A stretch of DNA of 63,542 nucleotides from CAYRYU01 sp964428355 (GCA_964428355.1 CAYRYU010000037.1:1-63542); one strand, 5' to 3'. Positions 1 through 8,307 are shown, counted from the first letter of the stretch. Notes: a model not told the origin generated them from the letters alone. Numbers and translations are program-made.

Positions 1-5
1 TTTCG

Positions 6-34
6 TTGACAAAAAAAAAGTTCGGGTGTATTAG
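6..34 (+). promoter_or_regulatory. sigma70-type promoter for the first gene
   Basis: A perfect -35 box TTGACA (6-11) is followed after 17 bases by TATTAG (29-34), four of six matches to the -10 consensus. The predicted start of transcription near position 41 leaves a leader of about 50 bases before the ATG at 92. An A-tract lies in the spacer. Confidence 0.6.
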
Positions 35-91
35 CCATTCTAGGCCATTGGTTTAACAATGGTGGAATGGTACTCAGAGGTGATTACAGGC

Positions 92-484
92 ATGAGGAAG
101 ATTCTTGCGTTGGGTTTGTTCGCTATCATGTTGATCGGAGTCAGCACCAGCATTTTTGCCGCCCCGCCCGCTCGCGAAGAGGTCGAGAAGACCGGCTTGG
201 TGGACGTCAAGATGGCTGAAAAGGGTGAGAAGTTCAACACCATCACCATCAAGGTCGGAGAAGAGGTTTTCAAACTCCTCCCCGGAAAAGAAAAGAAACT
301 CCTGCCCGAGATCGAGAAACTTGCCGGGAAAGAAATCACCGTTAAAGGTTCCCTTCTTCCCGCCGATGCCAAACACCCGCTCGCGGCAATCAAGGTTGAC
401 AGCTACACCGTTAAGGAAGCCACCGGAACGCCTCAGGGTAATCCCCCTGCGGATGCCTCGGGAACACCACCCGCCGGAAAATAG
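92..484 (+). CDS. small secreted protein of unknown function
   Basis: This 130-residue protein has a clear signal peptide (MRKILALGLFAIML, cleavage probably after ...SIFA|APP). The mature part is a short lysine/glutamate-rich domain with the segment VGEEVFKLLPGKEKKLLPEIEKLAGKEITVKG, which looks like a small beta-barrel/OB-like fold of the kind seen in periplasmic proteins that discuss a 'cost of adding' strand pattern, but I do not recognise the family. The tail is rich in Gly, Pro, Thr and Ala. I chose ATG 92, not the upstream GTG-type start at 59, because the signal peptide begins there and AGAGG precedes it. It stands alone between its own promoter and a strong terminator, so it is probably monocistronic. 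Confidence 0.7.
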   Translation: MRKILALGLFAIMLIGVSTSIFAAPPAREEVEKTGLVDVKMAEKGEKFNTITIKVGEEVFKLLPGKEKKLLPEIEKLAGKEITVKGSLLPADAKHPLAAIKVDSYTVKEATGTPQGNPPADASGTPPAGK

Positions 485-500
485 AGGGGAAACGCAGAAA

Positions 501-557
501 CTTTCACCACGGGGTTCCGAATCCATGGTCATCGGAATCCTGTGGTGAAGTCTTTTT
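501..557 (+). terminator. intrinsic terminator after the small secreted protein gene
   Basis: A long stem pairs TTCACCAC (503-510) with GTGGTGAA (542-549), and extends inward through GGGGTTCCGA (511-520) with TCGGAATCCT (532-541) using G-U pairs. It is followed by a T run (553-557). It separates the first gene from the zinc-protein gene and makes a start at the in-hairpin GTG 542 unlikely for the latter. Confidence 0.7.
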
Positions 558-568
558 GGGAGGAAGAG

Positions 569-1153
569 ATGAAACACCTCACGACCGGGGTCTGCTTCTT
601 TTGTACCAGTTCGATCCCAAACCTGACCTACCATTCTCCGGTTGACGGAAACTCCGGGGACGATGATTGTTTCTGCAATGTTTGCGGGACCCCGGTTTGC
701 GACAAGTGCGGGGAGTTCTGGTGGCTTCCATACCGTCACGACGACTGGGTGAAACGGTACCGTCTCTGCATGGACTGCCGTCGCCGATTCCCCGAAATCA
801 CCAGGGAAAACATCCTTGATTTTGGACGCAGGTGGGAATTCTGCGAATGCTGCCGGAAACGTAGGGTTCCGCTCTCCGAAATCCATGTATGCAAAAGGTG
901 CGAACGGAAGACCTGCTCCAACTGCCTGGAGGAAACCGAGGAGAATGAGCCCGTGTGCATTTCCTGCCTGGGCAGGTGGACCTTCCAATGTCCTGCCTGC
1001 GGGAAAGTGGATTTCGGCGAGGAGAGACAATACTCCTGCGCTTTGTGCGGAATGGTTACCTGCCCCTCGTGCCGCCGGGTCGGAAAGATTGATGGAAACA
1101 AGATCCGAAACGTCTGCCCTCGGTGCTATCCCGGGACCACACCGGTGAAATAG
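569..1153 (+). CDS. cysteine-rich, multi-zinc-ribbon protein
   Basis: The 194-residue protein contains about twelve CxxC pairs along its whole length (for example CFFC, CNVC, CDKC, CMDC, CECC, CKRC, CSNC, CISC, CPAC, CALC, CPSC, CPRC). This spacing is what tandem zinc ribbons or cross-braced RING/FYVE/PHD-like knuckles use, so it should bind several zinc ions. There is no signal peptide, so it is expected in the cytoplasm. I do not recognise a named family and see no enzyme motif; a role in protein or nucleic-acid contact is only an inference. The ATG at 569 is preferred because GGGAGGAAGAG stands directly upstream; the alternative GTG 542 lies inside a terminator hairpin. It converges on the nucleosidase gene. 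Confidence 0.65.
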   Translation: MKHLTTGVCFFCTSSIPNLTYHSPVDGNSGDDDCFCNVCGTPVCDKCGEFWWLPYRHDDWVKRYRLCMDCRRRFPEITRENILDFGRRWEFCECCRKRRVPLSEIHVCKRCERKTCSNCLEETEENEPVCISCLGRWTFQCPACGKVDFGEERQYSCALCGMVTCPSCRRVGKIDGNKIRNVCPRCYPGTTPVK

Positions 1154-1180
1154 TCTTTCGGACAGGATTGCAGTGCCTTT

Positions 1181-1897
1181 TCAACCTTCCTGTGTACCGG
1201 ATTTCAGCATCAAGTGGACCAGTTTTCCCGCCGTTTCCATGCAGGAGGCAAGGTTTCTCTTGTAATCCTGGGGGGTGGAGGCATTGGCGGAATCGGAAAT
1301 TCCCCGTATTTCCAGGAAGGGGATCCGGGAGAAGGCGCAGGCCCGCGCTCCACCCGCGCCTTCCCACGCGACAGCGAGTGCTCCGGTTTCGGACCGCAAC
1401 TCTTCCGCGCGGCCGCGGTCGACTATGTCCTCGTCGCCACTGGCAATCGGGCCGAAGTGAACCGTCCCGGGAAAATCACGCGTTATCCGGCGAAGAGTCC
1501 CGAGAGTCCTTTCGCACCCCAAAAAGCGCGGGGGAGGCGAGTCGTGGAACCTTTCCCGATAATCGTGTTCGATGGTTTCGGTACCCACCACAAGGTCACC
1601 GGGCGAGACATCGGGGTGAAGGGCTCCGGAACTCCCCATGCATATCACCAGATCGGGCTTGGATCCGTTATCCAGGAGGTGCCGTGTCTGGACTCCGAAC
1701 TGGACCTTCCCGTGGCCCCCGATTCCGAGAAAAAGCGTGCAGAAGGCCGGAGTGCGGGTAAACCTCAAGGGGAAATCGACATGGAGAATGTCCATGAGCC
1801 CGCGTCGGACCTGGGAAACGGCTCCAGGGGGGAGGTTGAGGCCCTTCAAGACCCCATCCCGTTCACATTTCATGGGAGACACGATCAGAACTTCCAT
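1181..1897 (-). CDS. nucleoside phosphorylase-family protein (MTA/SAH nucleosidase-like)
   Basis: The 238-residue protein has the fold markers of the PNP/MTAN superfamily: an N-terminal strand EVLIVSPMKCE, the ribose/phosphate loop GSSGALHPDVSPGDLVV, the substrate-binding VAWEGAGGARAC (usual VEMEGAA) and the catalytic-Asp strand IRGISDSAN. The family cleaves the N-glycosidic bond of methylthioadenosine, S-adenosylhomocysteine, or futalosine. The usual Met-Glu pair of MTAN is replaced by Trp-Glu, so the exact substrate is open: MTAN, futalosine hydrolase or hopanoid-linked phosphorylase are all possible. ATG 1897 is chosen because AGAGGGG is eight bases upstream; a GTG at 1906 would sit on the ribosome-binding site. 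It is cytoplasmic. Confidence 0.75.
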   Translation of the reverse strand: MEVLIVSPMKCERDGVLKGLNLPPGAVSQVRRGLMDILHVDFPLRFTRTPAFCTLFLGIGGHGKVQFGVQTRHLLDNGSKPDLVICMGSSGALHPDVSPGDLVVGTETIEHDYRERFHDSPPPRFLGCERTLGTLRRITRDFPGTVHFGPIASGDEDIVDRGRAEELRSETGALAVAWEGAGGARACAFSRIPFLEIRGISDSANASTPQDYKRNLASCMETAGKLVHLMLKSGTQEG

Positions 1898-2045
1898 GTT
1901 TTTCACCCCTCTTCACCTTTAGCATATCCAAGGAACGCGTGCCAGATTTCCGAGGGATGACCAGTCTTTATTCTCCCCTGAACCTTCGAGGGGCCTTCCT
2001 GGAAACGGTTTGAAAAAAAAAAAACAAAAAATTTTCAATCCAGGC

Positions 2046-2074
2046 TTGCAAGACAGGGATATTTGTGTTACAAA
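2046..2074 (+). promoter_or_regulatory. possible promoter for the HU gene
   Basis: TTGCAA (2046-2051) and TACAAA (2069-2074), separated by 17 bases, each match the sigma70 consensus at four positions. The region 1907-2112 has no gene and contains A/T-rich stretches, as expected upstream of a highly expressed HU gene. Confidence 0.35.
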
Positions 2075-2112
2075 AGGTGCACTACCACACAATTTCATAG
2101 AGGAGGCCCCCC

Positions 2113-2549
2113 GTGAATAAACAGGAACTCATCAAGACCGTCGCGAAACGCGCCACCATCACCAACGTCGAATCCGAAGCCGTCCTGAAGGCTTTTATCG
2201 ACTGCGTCCGCGAAACCCTCAAGAAGGGCGAGAAGATCCAGCTCGTCGGCTTCGGCTCCTTCGCCACCGTGAAGCGCGCTGCCCGCAAGGGTGTCAACCC
2301 CAAGACCAAGCGCCCCATCCAGATCCCGGCCAAGAAGGTTGCCAAGTTCACCCCNNNNNNNNNNNNNNNNNNNNNNNNNNNNNNNNNNNNNNNNNNNNNN
2401 NNNNNNNNNNNNNNNNNNNNNNNNNNNNNNNNNNNNNNNNNNNNNNNNNNNNNNCCAAGACCAAGCGCCCCATCCAGATCCCGGCCAAGAAGGTTGCCAA
2501 GTTCACCCCCGGCAAAGAGCTGAAAGATCAGGTCAACAAAGCCAAGTAA
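2113..2549 (+). CDS. hup: HU-family DNA-binding protein (interrupted by an assembly gap)
   Basis: HU is a small homodimeric nucleoid protein that bends DNA. The N-terminal part (MNKQELIKTVAKRA) and the core GFGSFATVKRAARKG / NPKTKRPIQIPAKKVAKF are typical. The gene is broken by 100 N (2355-2454), but the 55 bases before the gap are repeated exactly after it (2300-2354 and 2455-2509). Removing the N and one copy gives an open frame of 93 residues ending GKELKDQVNKAK, the normal HU length. The start is GTG 2113 with GAGGAGG upstream. So the gene is most likely intact in the organism and broken only in the assembly. Confidence 0.92.
2300..2509. repeat. 55-base duplication flanking assembly gap 1
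   Basis: Bases 2300-2354 and 2455-2509 are identical and lie on either side of 100 N. This is the signature of two contigs that overlap by one k-mer being scaffolded without merging, not a biological repeat. The coding frame of HU is restored when the copies are merged. Confidence 0.9.
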
Positions 2550-2565
2550 TCAATCGCAGAATGGA

Positions 2566-2593
2566 AAGACGCCCCTCCGGGCGTCTTTTTTTT
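2566..2593 (+). terminator. intrinsic terminator after HU
   Basis: AAGACGCCC (2566-2574) pairs perfectly with GGGCGTCTT (2579-2587) around a four-base loop CTCC, and the stem runs into a T tract up to 2593. It lies 17 bases after the HU stop codon. Confidence 0.92.
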
Positions 2594-2957
2594 CGACCGA
2601 TAAATGCCCCCGATGCATGAGACACCGAAAGGGATGGCCCCAGCAGGAACACCGGGAGCTGGATGATCAACAATCACCGGGCATCAAGAGGGATTTCGCC
2701 AGATTCCATGGAAACTCCGTGTCTCGGAAGATGGGAAAAACCCGGGGAAGATTGGTCATGCCACGGATTTTCACGGATATCGACGGATTGGATTTTGGGA
2801 AAATCAGTGTTTATCCGTGGCGAAATCCCTTCGTTCTCGATCCCGACCCGCACGATGCGGGAAGTGGGCGTTTGCAGCCATGGATGGCGCTTCGCAAACG
2901 ACCCTTCCGCCGTCGGTTGATTTTTTCCGCCTTCTCGGGGGCTTTTCTCCCAAAAGA
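2594..2957. other. non-coding stretch with an imperfect inverted repeat
   Basis: I see no convincing gene in these 364 bases. They contain an imperfect inverted repeat: CCACGGATTTTCACGGAT (2761-2778) against AAATCAGTGTTTATCCGTGG (2801-2820), which can fold into a hairpin of about 20 base pairs with mismatches. The ATCCGTGG type motif is reminiscent of dispersed intergenic palindromes in other uncultured bacteria, but only one copy is present here. Confidence 0.5.
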
Positions 2958-3686
2958 TCAGGCGGGGTCGGTCGGATAAGACTCATCCGACTGGATCAGG
3001 CCGTCTTCGAACATTTCCGCGTTGATCTTCTTCACCAGCGCTTCGACCTGGTGCAGGTGGGTCGCGGGGTCGAGCTGGGCGGCCTTCTCGGCATGGCCAA
3101 GCGCGGCCCGGTATCTTCCCTTGAGAAATTCCGCATTTGCAAGGTTGAAATAGGCAAGGGCGTACTCCGGGTCCTCGATAACGGCCTTCTTGTACCACAC
3201 CGCGGCTCTTCCGTGCATCCCGAGCCCGTCGAAGGCAACGCCGATGTTGTTCATGGTCTCAACGTTGTCGTAGTCGATCTCGAGGGCTTTAACCCACAAC
3301 TTGATGGCCAGGCGCAGCTTTCCCTGGTCACGGGCGATCTGACCGAGATTGAAGTAGACCTCTGAATCCTGGGGGGAGGTGTCCAGGGTTTTCTTCCAGT
3401 ATTTCCATGCCGGTCTGAGATTGCCCTGGAGATAATTGGCAAGTGCAAAATTGTAGAGAAGGTCGGCGTTCTCGGGGTGCTTTTTCAGCGCGGCCTTCCA
3501 GATGCTCTTCGCTTTTCCGAGGAATCCGGTGTATGCGTACGTGTTTCCCAGGAGGCGGGAAGCCAACGGATCATCGGGGTGAGCCTCGAGATACTCCTTC
3601 AACAACGGCCGGGCTTCCTCGTTCCGGCCTTCCTTCAGCATTTCCTGGATCGTATTCAGCTCTGGGGGCGTGTTTTCCACGGACAC
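2958..3686 (-). CDS. TPR-repeat protein
   Basis: The 242-residue soluble protein is made almost entirely of tetratricopeptide repeats (for example EAHPDDPLASRLLGNTYAYT, NADLLYNFALANYLQGN, SEVYFNLGQIARDQGKLR, VETMNNIGVAFDGLGMHGRA, ALAYFNLANAEFLKGRYRAA), six or so in a row. TPRs form a helical solenoid that binds partner proteins; no enzyme motif is present and no signal peptide is seen. It is the last gene of the minus-strand run that begins with moeA and lies 19 bases after the permease gene, so it is probably co-transcribed. Its partner cannot be told from the sequence. Confidence 0.85.
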   Translation of the reverse strand: MSVENTPPELNTIQEMLKEGRNEEARPLLKEYLEAHPDDPLASRLLGNTYAYTGFLGKAKSIWKAALKKHPENADLLYNFALANYLQGNLRPAWKYWKKTLDTSPQDSEVYFNLGQIARDQGKLRLAIKLWVKALEIDYDNVETMNNIGVAFDGLGMHGRAAVWYKKAVIEDPEYALAYFNLANAEFLKGRYRAALGHAEKAAQLDPATHLHQVEALVKKINAEMFEDGLIQSDESYPTDPA

Positions 3687-3705
3687 AATTCCTTTCCTTC
3701 TGTCG

Positions 3706-4827
3706 TCAGAACATCATACCATAAAGAAATCCGCTGGCGGAAGAAAAGAGAACCACCAGGAGGAAAAACACCGCCGCGCGCCATTTTCCAACTATGGGGG
3801 CAATCGCGAGAATGCTGGGGAAACTCACGGAAGGGCCTGAAAGGAAAAGGGTCAGGGCCGGCCCCATGTTCATTCCGTAGTTGACCAGCATCTTGACAAC
3901 ATTCACCCCGACGATGGTTCCGAAATACATCAGGGAACCCATGATCCCCATGAGAAGATTTCCCGGGATGGTGTTCGCGGAAAAGAAACCCAGAAGACTG
4001 GTCAGGGGAAGCCGCTCTGCGATGATTCCGGTAACGAATATCCCGGCAAGTACCTTCGGGATGATCATGATGAAAAGGTCTTTGGCTTTCCTGAGCCATT
4101 GGATGATCTCTTCCCGCCTGAAATTGAAATAGGCAATGCCGCTCAGGATGAGAAGTTGCCCGAAAATGACGAGTAACTTGATCAGGAGGACCTCGATCCT
4201 GCCAACTATCCGGGCGGAGAACATCGGCGTCGAGACCGGGGTGGAATCGGGTTTGAGGAGGAAGTCGAAAACCCCCGTCGAAGTCATCATGATCAGGATC
4301 AGCATGACGAACATCCCAAGATCGGCCGCAAGAGGGCGGGAGTCGTCGTCCTCGACCATGACCACTGCCGGTGACGGCTCCTGTCTTTCACCGTCCCCGA
4401 AGATGAATTTCATGCCAATACCGATGAGGATGGAACAGACGAGTACCGAAATGATGCGTGAAAAGGCGAAACCCGCTCCGAAATAGGTGTAGGTGTAGGT
4501 TACCGCGATCAGGTTGATGGCGGGGGCTGCGAAAAGGAAGGTGAATGCCGGGCCGATGCCTGCCCCGCGCTGCAGGATTCCCGAGAAGATCGGGATTACG
4601 CCGCAGGAACAGACCGTCAGTATGGCTCCGGCGAACGATGCCATCGGATATGAGACCAGGGGATGGGTTTTGGGCCCCAGGAGACGTGTGATCTTCTGCT
4701 TGTCCAGGAAAACCGCGATCGCGCCTGCAATGAAAAAGGCGGGAACCATGCCCGAGAGGAGGTGGTTCACGCCGAACCTGAAAACCTCCACGAACCCAGG
4801 CTTGAGAAAAAGGTATATCTCTCTCAT
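3706..4827 (-). CDS. YraQ/ArsP-family (DUF318) permease
   Basis: The 373-residue integral membrane protein has about eight to ten hydrophobic segments. The family signature CSCGVIPIFSGILQ followed by GAGIGPAFTFLFAAPAIN (around residues 73-105) is the hallmark of the DUF318 permeases, and a related motif GTIVGVNVVKMLVNYG with FLSGPSVSFPS occurs in the second half. Some members (ArsP) export trivalent organoarsenicals; for most the substrate is unknown. A charged loop with EDDDS separates the two halves. Its ATG overlaps the stop of the upstream lipoprotein gene (ATGA), indicating translational coupling. No ArsR regulator or other arsenic gene is near, so an arsenic role is not supported by context. 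Confidence 0.8.
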   Translation of the reverse strand: MREIYLFLKPGFVEVFRFGVNHLLSGMVPAFFIAGAIAVFLDKQKITRLLGPKTHPLVSYPMASFAGAILTVCSCGVIPIFSGILQRGAGIGPAFTFLFAAPAINLIAVTYTYTYFGAGFAFSRIISVLVCSILIGIGMKFIFGDGERQEPSPAVVMVEDDDSRPLAADLGMFVMLILIMMTSTGVFDFLLKPDSTPVSTPMFSARIVGRIEVLLIKLLVIFGQLLILSGIAYFNFRREEIIQWLRKAKDLFIMIIPKVLAGIFVTGIIAERLPLTSLLGFFSANTIPGNLLMGIMGSLMYFGTIVGVNVVKMLVNYGMNMGPALTLFLSGPSVSFPSILAIAPIVGKWRAAVFFLLVVLFSSASGFLYGMMF

Positions 4828-5795
4828 CGAAGGGAAGAACCCTCCGTGGCAGGAGGGGCAGTTTGGGAGGAATTTGCGGATTCAGACTGAACCGGTTCGG
4901 ATGCATGTGTGGCGTGGGTGATGGTGGCAACGGTTGAGCTGGGTCCCGCGGGAGACGTCGAAGAAACGGGGGAAATCGCGGCGGAGGCCAGGGAATTGGG
5001 GGAAGAGGCGGGCGCGACAATCGGGGTCCCGGAAGCTGCGGCTTTGGGAACCGAAGGCTGGACAAGCAGCACGAGATCACGGAATTCGTTCGCCCGGTTC
5101 TCCGCTATCGCGAAAAGGAGGGAGAATTCGTCTTTCTGAAACGTCTTCCCCGGCCCGGGATACTCGGCAAGAAGCCGGAGGCTGTCGGAGGCGCGGTTGA
5201 AGAGATCCTGCCCCGCTTTTCCCACCACATCGGTGAAGGAAGCCAGCTTTCCCCTGATCCCCTGCGCGAGCGGTTTGACCTTTTCCCACTCCTCGGCCGT
5301 CTTCACGGTACCGAAAACGATGAATGCGTCAGCCATTTCGAGGAACGCCTTTTTCGATTCGGGAAGGCTCACCTTCTGGAAGAATTTCCCTATCTGGGTG
5401 CTGAGCTTGAGTGTTTCATCGTGGGCCATCTGGACCTGGTTGGCAAGGATCAGCTTCCGGATTCCCCCCAGCATTCTGGCCACGCTTTCCACCTTCTCCT
5501 GCCAATCGGGGTCGTCCTTGACCTCATCGGGAGGAGTCACGGTGAACTGGTTGGAGAATTTCAACCACGATTCCATCACCCTGTTCATGAGAGGCTCGTA
5601 GTTCCCCCACCTGTTGCTGAGCGCGGTTCCAAGGGTGGAAAGATCCCGGTAGAAGTTGCGGATCCCCACCGAGAAGAGGCTTCCGGGGTTGTCCCCGGTA
5701 AGCGCAAGGATGAGCGAATCGTCGCATGATGACACTGTGGCGGGGAGGAGAAAAACGAACAAAACCGCCATTAGGGCACAGGTTCTCGGCGACAT
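4824..5795 (-). CDS. putative lipoprotein of unknown function
   Basis: The 323-residue protein starts with a signal sequence ending in a lipobox VSSC (Cys24), so it is probably anchored in a membrane by a lipid. The middle (about 30-240) is helical, with repeated segments on degrees of Leu/Lys/Glu spacing, and the last 70-80 residues are a low-complexity Ala/Ser/Pro/Thr tail. I recognise no family. It lies directly after the DUF1786 gene (one base apart) and overlaps the permease gene by four bases, so it belongs to the moeA-led operon. GAGG precedes the ATG at 5795. Confidence 0.7.
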   Translation of the reverse strand: MSPRTCALMAVLFVFLLPATVSSCDDSLILALTGDNPGSLFSVGIRNFYRDLSTLGTALSNRWGNYEPLMNRVMESWLKFSNQFTVTPPDEVKDDPDWQEKVESVARMLGGIRKLILANQVQMAHDETLKLSTQIGKFFQKVSLPESKKAFLEMADAFIVFGTVKTAEEWEKVKPLAQGIRGKLASFTDVVGKAGQDLFNRASDSLRLLAEYPGPGKTFQKDEFSLLFAIAENRANEFRDLVLLVQPSVPKAAASGTPIVAPASSPNSLASAAISPVSSTSPAGPSSTVATITHATHASEPVQSESANSSQTAPPATEGSSLR

Positions 5796-5796
5796 A

Positions 5797-6900
5797 TCAG
5801 GCCTCGATCCCGAAATCCTTGGGCCGAAGGGAAATGGCCCTCAGAAGTCCGATCGGCCCGGTCATCATCATATCTCCCCCGGGAGCCGCCTCGATGTAAT
5901 CGGAAAACCCTGATTTCTCCATGATCTTCCGCTGGGGGCCGGTGACCACGATTTTCCCGATCCGGTTGAAAGGTTGCCGATCGAAGGTTGCGCAACCGTT
6001 CCCGTCGTCCTCGAAGACCTCCTCGGAAGGGAGATCTCCTTCCGCGAGGCGTTTCATGATTCCGGGAAGGATTTCAGGCTTCGTCTTCAGGACCCGGGTG
6101 TGGTGCTCGAAGAATGCCTGGATCCTGCCCTCCCGCAAGATGCAGGCCATGACGTGCCCGTTGCCGAAGTTGATGTATAGAACCGGGCCTTCGAGAGACC
6201 CAACCCTGGGATCGAGAAGGCACCCAAGGATCGCCGAGAACGAGGTGTCGACAAGGACCGTCCGGAGCCCGGGGTCGAAACCGCGAATGCATTCGGCTCC
6301 CGAGCGGAGACGTCCGAATACCTCGGGGATATCGTCGGGGGTGAAAACCAGAGCGCGGGGAACGGGGCTCTTCTCGAGGTGTTCGAGAAAGTATCGGAAC
6401 CGGTTGTGGCGGGACGATTCGTCCGAGCTGTTGTATCCATGATCCTGGACGGAAAGCCCGATGACCTTGATCAGGCGGGTTTCCACACCGAAACGTGAAA
6501 GAAGCTCGAAAAGAAGGGGAAGTTCGACCTCGTCGAAATGGTGGGTGGGGTTTTCGATCTTGTCCACGACCTCGATTCCGGCATCGATCACCTCTTCGAG
6601 GTTGTTGCGGACCGTAAAGGCCGGGGGTTTTTCCATGATCACCCGGAACCCCTTTTCCTTGTGCCTGCGAAGGACCTTTGCAAGGTATCCGCCACCCATC
6701 GTGAAGCCCGAGATCCGGAGATCCCCCTCGTACTTCTCGAGTTTTTCCGCCATGAGCGAAGCCGGCGTGGGAACCACGAACTTCAGGTTGTTCTCGATGT
6801 TGTTGTCCGGGCTGAAATGAAGGATATCTTTTGTGCCGGTCCCTATGTCCATGGCGATGGTATGGGGACAACGGGCAATCTGGTTCAGGGGATTGGACAT
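5797..6900 (-). CDS. DUF1786-family protein (actin-like ATPase fold)
   Basis: The 367-residue protein has an N-terminal AMDIGTGTKDILHF phosphate-1-like loop, a conserved GFTMGGG segment and a second glycine-rich segment YINFGNGHVMACIL, all fitting the ASKHA (actin/Hsp70/sugar-kinase) fold. Proteins of this family (DUF1786) have been called 'pyruvate formate-lyase activating enzyme', but it has no radical SAM cysteine motif, so that name should not be used. It is 37 bases downstream of moeA and ends one base before the lipoprotein gene; the association with molybdenum cofactor synthesis may or may not be functional. Cytoplasmic, function unknown. Confidence 0.75.
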   Translation of the reverse strand: MSNPLNQIARCPHTIAMDIGTGTKDILHFSPDNNIENNLKFVVPTPASLMAEKLEKYEGDLRISGFTMGGGYLAKVLRRHKEKGFRVIMEKPPAFTVRNNLEEVIDAGIEVVDKIENPTHHFDEVELPLLFELLSRFGVETRLIKVIGLSVQDHGYNSSDESSRHNRFRYFLEHLEKSPVPRALVFTPDDIPEVFGRLRSGAECIRGFDPGLRTVLVDTSFSAILGCLLDPRVGSLEGPVLYINFGNGHVMACILREGRIQAFFEHHTRVLKTKPEILPGIMKRLAEGDLPSEEVFEDDGNGCATFDRQPFNRIGKIVVTGPQRKIMEKSGFSDYIEAAPGGDMMMTGPIGLLRAISLRPKDFGIEA

Positions 6901-6937
6901 TTCATCTTTCCTCGTGGTTCAATCCGCGGGAACCTTT

Positions 6938-8230
6938 TCAAAGGGGTTCCCTCAGGAGGATGCACTCGACCGTCCTGCCCTTGCGGAGGTAAGGTTCGCC
7001 CGCCCGGTGTCTGATAAGCAGGTCGGCCCCAAGGAGGGAGGAAAGCATATGGGATTCCTGCTTTTCCAGGACCTCGGCAACCGTCCTCCCGTCAATGGAA
7101 CGGATCCGGGCGCGGAAGAAGATGTCCCTGGGGGAAGGGTTCGCGGTCGTTGCGGAAAGCGGGAGGTGGATGGAATTCCGGTCGGGGTCCAGGCGTCGGA
7201 GGATCCTGCCCAGGAAGGGGCGGACGAAGAGCTCGAATGTGACGGCGGAGGATGCAGGGTTTCCGGGAAGGCCGAAGATCGGGACTCCCTTGAAAAATCC
7301 GAAGTAGAAAGGCTTGCCGGGCTTCATTGCGACGCCGGATACGAGGGTCCGGGACTTCGCCTGGTGTAGTGCGGCAATGAACGGGTCCTTTCGGCCCATG
7401 GAGATTCCTCCCGAGGTGACGATGATGTCTCCAAGGCTGGCGGCTTTCTCGAGAGATTCGAGCGCATTTCCGATATCGTCCCTGACGATTCCCAGATCGA
7501 TGGGATTTCCTCCGGCTTCAATGATCTGGGAGGACAGGATGGTCGAGTTCGAATTCCTGATCTGCCATGGTTGCGGATTCTCGAAGGGCATCAACAGCTC
7601 GTTCCCGGAGGTCACCAGCGCAACCCTGGGTTTCCGGCTGACCCGGACGGCAACCCTTCCGAAGGAAGCCAGAAGTCCAAGTTCGAAAGTTGTGAGCCGT
7701 GTTCCCGGTTCGAGAACCGGGGTTCCCGCCCGCGCATCCCGACCGCGTGGGCGGACGAAACTACCCGAAGGCAGGGGGCGCGTCACCGTCAGGTGCTTCC
7801 CGTCCCTTGAAACGATTGAATCCTCGAGCTTCAGAACGGCGTTCGCCCCTTCGGGAAGAAGGCCGCCCGTCGCGATGTAGGCGGCTTTCCTTGGTTCGAG
7901 GAATCCGGGGGGGGTCCCCGCATCAATATGGGAGGAAATGGGCAGAACGATTGGGGTTTCCGGGGAGGCTGACCCCACATCCGAGCATCTCAGGCAGAAT
8001 CCATCCATTGAGGAATTGTCTGCAAGCGGAAGGTCATGGGGAGCGGAGATGGGCTCGGCAAGAATGCGGCCGGCGCAATCATCCAGGGGGCAGCCTTCGC
8101 CATCCATGAGAAACTTCCGGGATTCATGGAAAACGCTGACCCGCGCTTCATCGAATGATTCGAGGAGTCCCTTGGCTTTTCTCATGCTGCGACCGTCCCG
8201 GTTACTTTCCTGCATTTCTGGAGCGGGCAT
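6938..8230 (-). CDS. moeA: molybdopterin molybdenumtransferase MoeA
   Basis: MoeA inserts molybdate into adenylylated molybdopterin to finish the molybdenum cofactor. The 430-residue length fits the family. Visible markers are the N-terminal substrate region with LADNSSMDGFCLR, the GEPISAPHDLP-like loop, the MoCF-domain motif VVTSGGISMGRKDPF, and MKPGKPFYFG plus GLPGNPASSAVTFE near the C-terminus. The start at 8230 has GGGGA upstream; a second ATG (MRKAKG) 15 codons inside is an alternative. It heads a minus-strand run with the DUF1786, lipoprotein, permease and TPR genes. moaA is found elsewhere in the window, so the organism makes its own cofactor. Confidence 0.95.
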   Translation of the reverse strand: MPAPEMQESNRDGRSMRKAKGLLESFDEARVSVFHESRKFLMDGEGCPLDDCAGRILAEPISAPHDLPLADNSSMDGFCLRCSDVGSASPETPIVLPISSHIDAGTPPGFLEPRKAAYIATGGLLPEGANAVLKLEDSIVSRDGKHLTVTRPLPSGSFVRPRGRDARAGTPVLEPGTRLTTFELGLLASFGRVAVRVSRKPRVALVTSGNELLMPFENPQPWQIRNSNSTILSSQIIEAGGNPIDLGIVRDDIGNALESLEKAASLGDIIVTSGGISMGRKDPFIAALHQAKSRTLVSGVAMKPGKPFYFGFFKGVPIFGLPGNPASSAVTFELFVRPFLGRILRRLDPDRNSIHLPLSATTANPSPRDIFFRARIRSIDGRTVAEVLEKQESHMLSSLLGADLLIRHRAGEPYLRKGRTVECILLREPL

Positions 8231-8307
8231 TCCCCGGTTGGGGGCCGCCCCAAGCTAACGCAGAAAATATACCATACCTGGATTCCCGCAAGAAAGGAGG
8301 AGGGAAT

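Noticed and set aside
74..1030. Open frame of 318 codons on the minus strand
   Set aside because: It is antisense to the secreted protein and the zinc protein and has no recognisable domain.
2617..2979. Open frame of 120 codons after the HU terminator
   Set aside because: No ribosome-binding site, no domain, and it overlaps a hairpin element and the end of the TPR gene.
5797..6900. Annotation as a pyruvate formate-lyase activating enzyme
   Set aside because: The radical SAM cysteine motif is absent; the glycine-rich loops fit an actin/Hsp70-like fold.
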